From: Azospirillum canadense
GTDB lineage: Bacteria; Pseudomonadota; Alphaproteobacteria; Azospirillales; Azospirillaceae
Assembly (NCBI RefSeq): GCF_025961225.1
Contig: NZ_JAOQNG010000003.1
Span: 310,001 to 374,000, forward strand
DNA: 64,000 nucleotides
Reading direction: 5' to 3'
A program made the translations under genes and the position numbers. The first letter of the stretch is position 1. Each line of letters opens with the position of its first letter. Positions 60,347 to 64,000 of this stretch are shown piece after piece. The notes under the pieces were generated by a model. It was not told the DNA's origin and did no database searches. It worked only from the letters and a program-made list of their open reading frames with translations.

Positions 60347-62715
60347 CGGGTGGCCTCCGCCGTGCTGGCCGCCGCGCTGGTGCTCGCGTCGTGAATGGCG
60401 GCGATGATGCGCTCCGGCGTCATGGGGCTGTCGGTGACGCGCGCGCCCAGCGGCCTCAACGCGTCGTTGATGGCGTTGCAGAGCGCGGCCGGCGGGGCGA
60501 TGGCGCCGCCTTCCCCGATGCCCTTGACGCCGAACTCCGTGTAAGGCGAGGGCGTCATCATGTGCAGGATGCGCACGTGCGGCACCTCCGTGAAGCCGGG
60601 GATCAGGTAATCCATGAAGGTGGAGGCGAGCGGCTGCCCCTCGTCGTCGTAGGGCATGCGCTCGTACAGCGCGGTGCCGATGCCCTGCGCCACGCCGCCG
60701 TAGATCTGGCCGTCCACGACCATCGGGTTGACCATGGTGCCGGCGTCCTCGACCACCACGTAGTCGAGGATCTCCACCGACCCCAGCTCCGGGTCCACCG
60801 CCACCGCCACGGCGTGCGTGGCGTAGGAGAAGGTGCCGTGGTCGCTCTTCGGCTTATAGCCGCAGGTGGTCTCCAGCCCGCCGCGGTCCACGTCCGGCGG
60901 CAGCAGCTGCGGCGCCCGGTACCAGGTGTGGGCGATGTCCCGGATCGGGATGCTGGCCTGCCCGACGCGCACGCAGCCGTCCACCAGCCGCGCGTCCTCC
61001 GGCCGTCCCTGAAGCAGGTGCGCGCCGATCCGCAGGACGCGCTCGGCCAGCGTCCGGCACGCGGTGGCGACCGCGCCGCCGGCCATCACCATGCTGCGCG
61101 AGCCCCAGGTCCCGGTCGAGTAAGGCGTCAGCGCCGTGTCGCCGTGCACCAGCTTGATCCGCGCCAGCTCGATCCCCAGCACCTCGTGCGCCACCTGGGC
61201 AAAGGTGGTCTCCATGCTCTGCCCGTGCGACTGCACACCGACCCGCAGCTCCAGCCCGCCGTCGGGCGTGATGCGCGCCTGGGCCTGCTCGTGCCCCGGC
61301 ACCATCGGGATGCCCCAGCCGTAATAGACGGCGGTGCCGTGCGCCGACTGCTCGCAGTAGGTGGCGACGCCGACGCCGATCAGCCGCCCGTCCGGCTCGC
61401 CCCGCGTCTGGCGGGCGCGCCAGCCGTCCAATTCGATGGCGGCGACGGCGCGGCGCACGGATTCCGGATAGTCGCCGCTGTCAAAATGCTTCTTCGTCAC
61501 GTTGTCGAAGGGCATCTTGTCCGGCGGCACGAGGTTCTCCAGCCGCACTTCCCACGGCTCGCGCCCGACCGCCTCGGCCACGGCGTCGATCATCTGCTCC
61601 ATGGCGAAGCAGACGCCGGTGCGCGCCACGCCGCGGTACGGGACGATCGGCGGTTTGTTGGTGCAGACCGAGAAGGTGCGGCAGCGGTAGTGCCGGAAGT
61701 CGTAGGGGCCGGGCAGGATGCTGCCGACCTGCGCCGCCTCCAGGCAGGCCGAGAAGGGATAGACGGAATAGGCGCCGGCATCGACCCAGGCGTCGGCCTC
61801 CAGCCCGAGGAGCCGGCCGCGCTCGTCGGCGTAGGCGGTGATCTCGTAATGGTGCTCGCGGCAGTTGGCGGCGGCGACCAGATGCTCGCGGCGGTCCTCG
61901 GTCCAGCGGACGGGGTGGTCGAGGTGCCGGGCGAGCCAGCCAGCCACCACCTCCTCCGGCTGCAGCAGGCCCTTCCAGCCGAAGCCGCCGCCGACGTCCG
62001 GCGCCACGACGCGGATCAGCCCCTGGTCGAGGCCCAGGCATTCCGACAGGCCCGCGCGCACGATGTGCGGCATCTGGGTGGCGGTGGTGAGCACCAGCTG
62101 CTCGACGTGGCGGTCCCAGTGGGCGACCACGCCCTTGCCCTCCAGCGGCACCATGCACTGGCGCGCGGTGCGGATGGTGCGTGTCACCTTTACTGGCGCC
62201 GTGGCGGCGATCTCGGCGATGGCGCCGCCGACGTTGGTCTCCAGAAAGACGTTGTCGGACCAGTGCTCGTGCACCCGCGGGGCGCCCGGCTTCACCGCCT
62301 CCAGCATGTCGGCGTTGACCGGCAGTTCCTCGACGTCGACGAAGACCTGGGCGGCGATGTCCTCAGCCTCAGCGCGGGTAGCGGCGATGCAGACGGCGAC
62401 CGGCTCGCCGACGAAGCGGACCTTGCCGTCGGCCAGCGCCGGCTGTTCGGAGGCCTTGAAGCCCGGCAGGCCAGACACGGCGCGGATCGGCTTCACGCCG
62501 TCCATCGCCAGATCGGCCCAAATGAAGACGGCCGCGCGGTGCTCCTCCGGGATATCGACGCCGCGGATGCGGGCGTGGGCGACCGGGCTGCGGACGAACG
62601 CCAGCTCCTTCATGCCGGGCAGCGCGATGTCACCGACGAACCGGCCGCGTCCGCGCAACAGCCGCTCGTCTTCCTTCCTGCGGACCCTGGCACCGACACC
62701 CGAGGCGTGCGCCAT
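60343..62715 (-). CDS. Molybdenum hydroxylase large subunit (xanthine dehydrogenase/CoxL family, form II-like)
   Basis: ATG 62715 (MAHASGVGARVRRKEDERLL) with GGGGAGGA is preferred over the frame's earlier ATG. 790 residues: Ald_Xan_dh_C domain, then the molybdopterin-binding half. Motifs: VAPDVGGGFGWKGLLQ, PIVPYRGVARTGVCFAME in the active-site loop, ELRVGVQSHGQSMETTFAQV and GVKGIGEGGAIAPPAA with the catalytic glutamate. The loop is PYRGVAR, of the AYRGAGR (form II) type and not the AYXCSFR of true CO dehydrogenases. Substrate is probably an N-heterocycle or aldehyde. First gene of the operon. Confidence 0.93.
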   Translation of the reverse strand: MAHASGVGARVRRKEDERLLRGRGRFVGDIALPGMKELAFVRSPVAHARIRGVDIPEEHRAAVFIWADLAMDGVKPIRAVSGLPGFKASEQPALADGKVRFVGEPVAVCIAATRAEAEDIAAQVFVDVEELPVNADMLEAVKPGAPRVHEHWSDNVFLETNVGGAIAEIAATAPVKVTRTIRTARQCMVPLEGKGVVAHWDRHVEQLVLTTATQMPHIVRAGLSECLGLDQGLIRVVAPDVGGGFGWKGLLQPEEVVAGWLARHLDHPVRWTEDRREHLVAAANCREHHYEITAYADERGRLLGLEADAWVDAGAYSVYPFSACLEAAQVGSILPGPYDFRHYRCRTFSVCTNKPPIVPYRGVARTGVCFAMEQMIDAVAEAVGREPWEVRLENLVPPDKMPFDNVTKKHFDSGDYPESVRRAVAAIELDGWRARQTRGEPDGRLIGVGVATYCEQSAHGTAVYYGWGIPMVPGHEQAQARITPDGGLELRVGVQSHGQSMETTFAQVAHEVLGIELARIKLVHGDTALTPYSTGTWGSRSMVMAGGAVATACRTLAERVLRIGAHLLQGRPEDARLVDGCVRVGQASIPIRDIAHTWYRAPQLLPPDVDRGGLETTCGYKPKSDHGTFSYATHAVAVAVDPELGSVEILDYVVVEDAGTMVNPMVVDGQIYGGVAQGIGTALYERMPYDDEGQPLASTFMDYLIPGFTEVPHVRILHMMTPSPYTEFGVKGIGEGGAIAPPAALCNAINDALRPLGARVTDSPMTPERIIAAIHDASTSAAASTAEATR

Positions 62716-62845
62716 ACCCGATCCTCCCCATGCCGTTCTTGCCCGTGCCATTCTGGCTTGTGCAGGGCGGAGCGTTGCGCTCCCGGTCCGGAGGGTTATT
62801 GGTTCCCTCTCGAACAATCAGCGTTACAGACTATCGTCCGATTTA

Positions 62846-62869
62846 TAAGAGGAAATCAAGCCCCTCTTA
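62846..62869. promoter_or_regulatory. Inverted repeat in the divergent promoter region
   Basis: TAAGAGG at 62846-62852 pairs with CCTCTTA at 62863-62869 in the AT-rich gap between the large-subunit gene and the PLP gene. A TATAAA on the minus strand overlaps its left arm. It could be an operator shared by both promoters. No regulator gene is in the window. Confidence 0.45.
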
Positions 62870-63003
62870 AAAAACATTTTTCTTGCAGGCCCGATCTAAC
62901 GTGCATATGGTTCTAAAGATAGTACCTTATGCCCAGTCGACGCACCCCGCTGGAGGCTTTGCGCACGGCCGCAAACGCCGGTACCGATCCGAGGAGAGCG
63001 ACC

Positions 63004-64000
<997 letters not shown>

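Noticed and set aside
60343..62715. Annotation as carbon monoxide dehydrogenase large subunit
   Set aside because: The form I loop AYXCSFR is absent; PYRGVAR points to another hydroxylase of the family, and CoxG-like proteins occur with many of them.
60391..62916. 841-codon plus-strand frame opposite the large subunit
   Set aside because: Antisense shadow with low-complexity composition.

Overview
The window is GC-rich DNA that reads like accessory DNA, probably a plasmid or chromid, of an alphaproteobacterium. Azospirillum or a close relative is my best guess. It rests on the IS families present, an LsrB/VtlR-type LysR regulator, toxin-antitoxin modules, large cache-domain hybrid histidine kinases and a branched-chain-type ABC operon. 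No rRNA or tRNA gene and no CRISPR array was seen.

Layout. 1-11670 is an insertion-sequence graveyard around a LysR regulator, a small RTX calcium-binding protein and an anti-sigma-like small protein. It includes an IS256-family element with exact ends and an 8-bp target duplication, split by an IS110-family element. 11743-20138 is a plasmid-maintenance-like island: XRE regulators, Xre-RES, FitAB (toxin frameshifted) and VapBC modules, a DnaQ-like exonuclease, a small HEYAH metalloprotein and a ParB-like gene cut to 19 codons by a solo IS6-family end. 20572-23633 is again IS material with one DUF1127 gene. 24340-35347 holds two paralogous hybrid histidine kinases. Between them are an IS1-disrupted cyclase/ATPase/TPR regulator and an AT-rich segment with two DnaA-box matches. 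35400-50400 is mostly intact, frameshifted or truncated IS elements (IS256, IS481, IS6, IS5, IS1380, IS630). Among them are a calcium-binding-like protein, a small Asp-Pro-Tyr-rich protein, a CBS-BON protein and several small hypotheticals.

51093-64000 is different: compact, undamaged, metabolic DNA. One eleven-gene operon on the minus strand runs from a molybdenum hydroxylase (large, FAD and 2Fe-2S subunits plus a CoxG-like protein) through an L-serine ammonia-lyase to two tandem periplasmic binding proteins and the livHMGF transporter genes. A TrpB/cysteine-synthase-like PLP enzyme is transcribed divergently and runs off the window. The layout suggests import of a nitrogenous compound, its hydroxylation, and deamination of a serine-like product. 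The substrate cannot be read from sequence.

Many reading frames outside this operon are broken by single-base indels, in-frame stops or truncation at IS ends, so the left three quarters look like a decaying, repeatedly rearranged accessory region.
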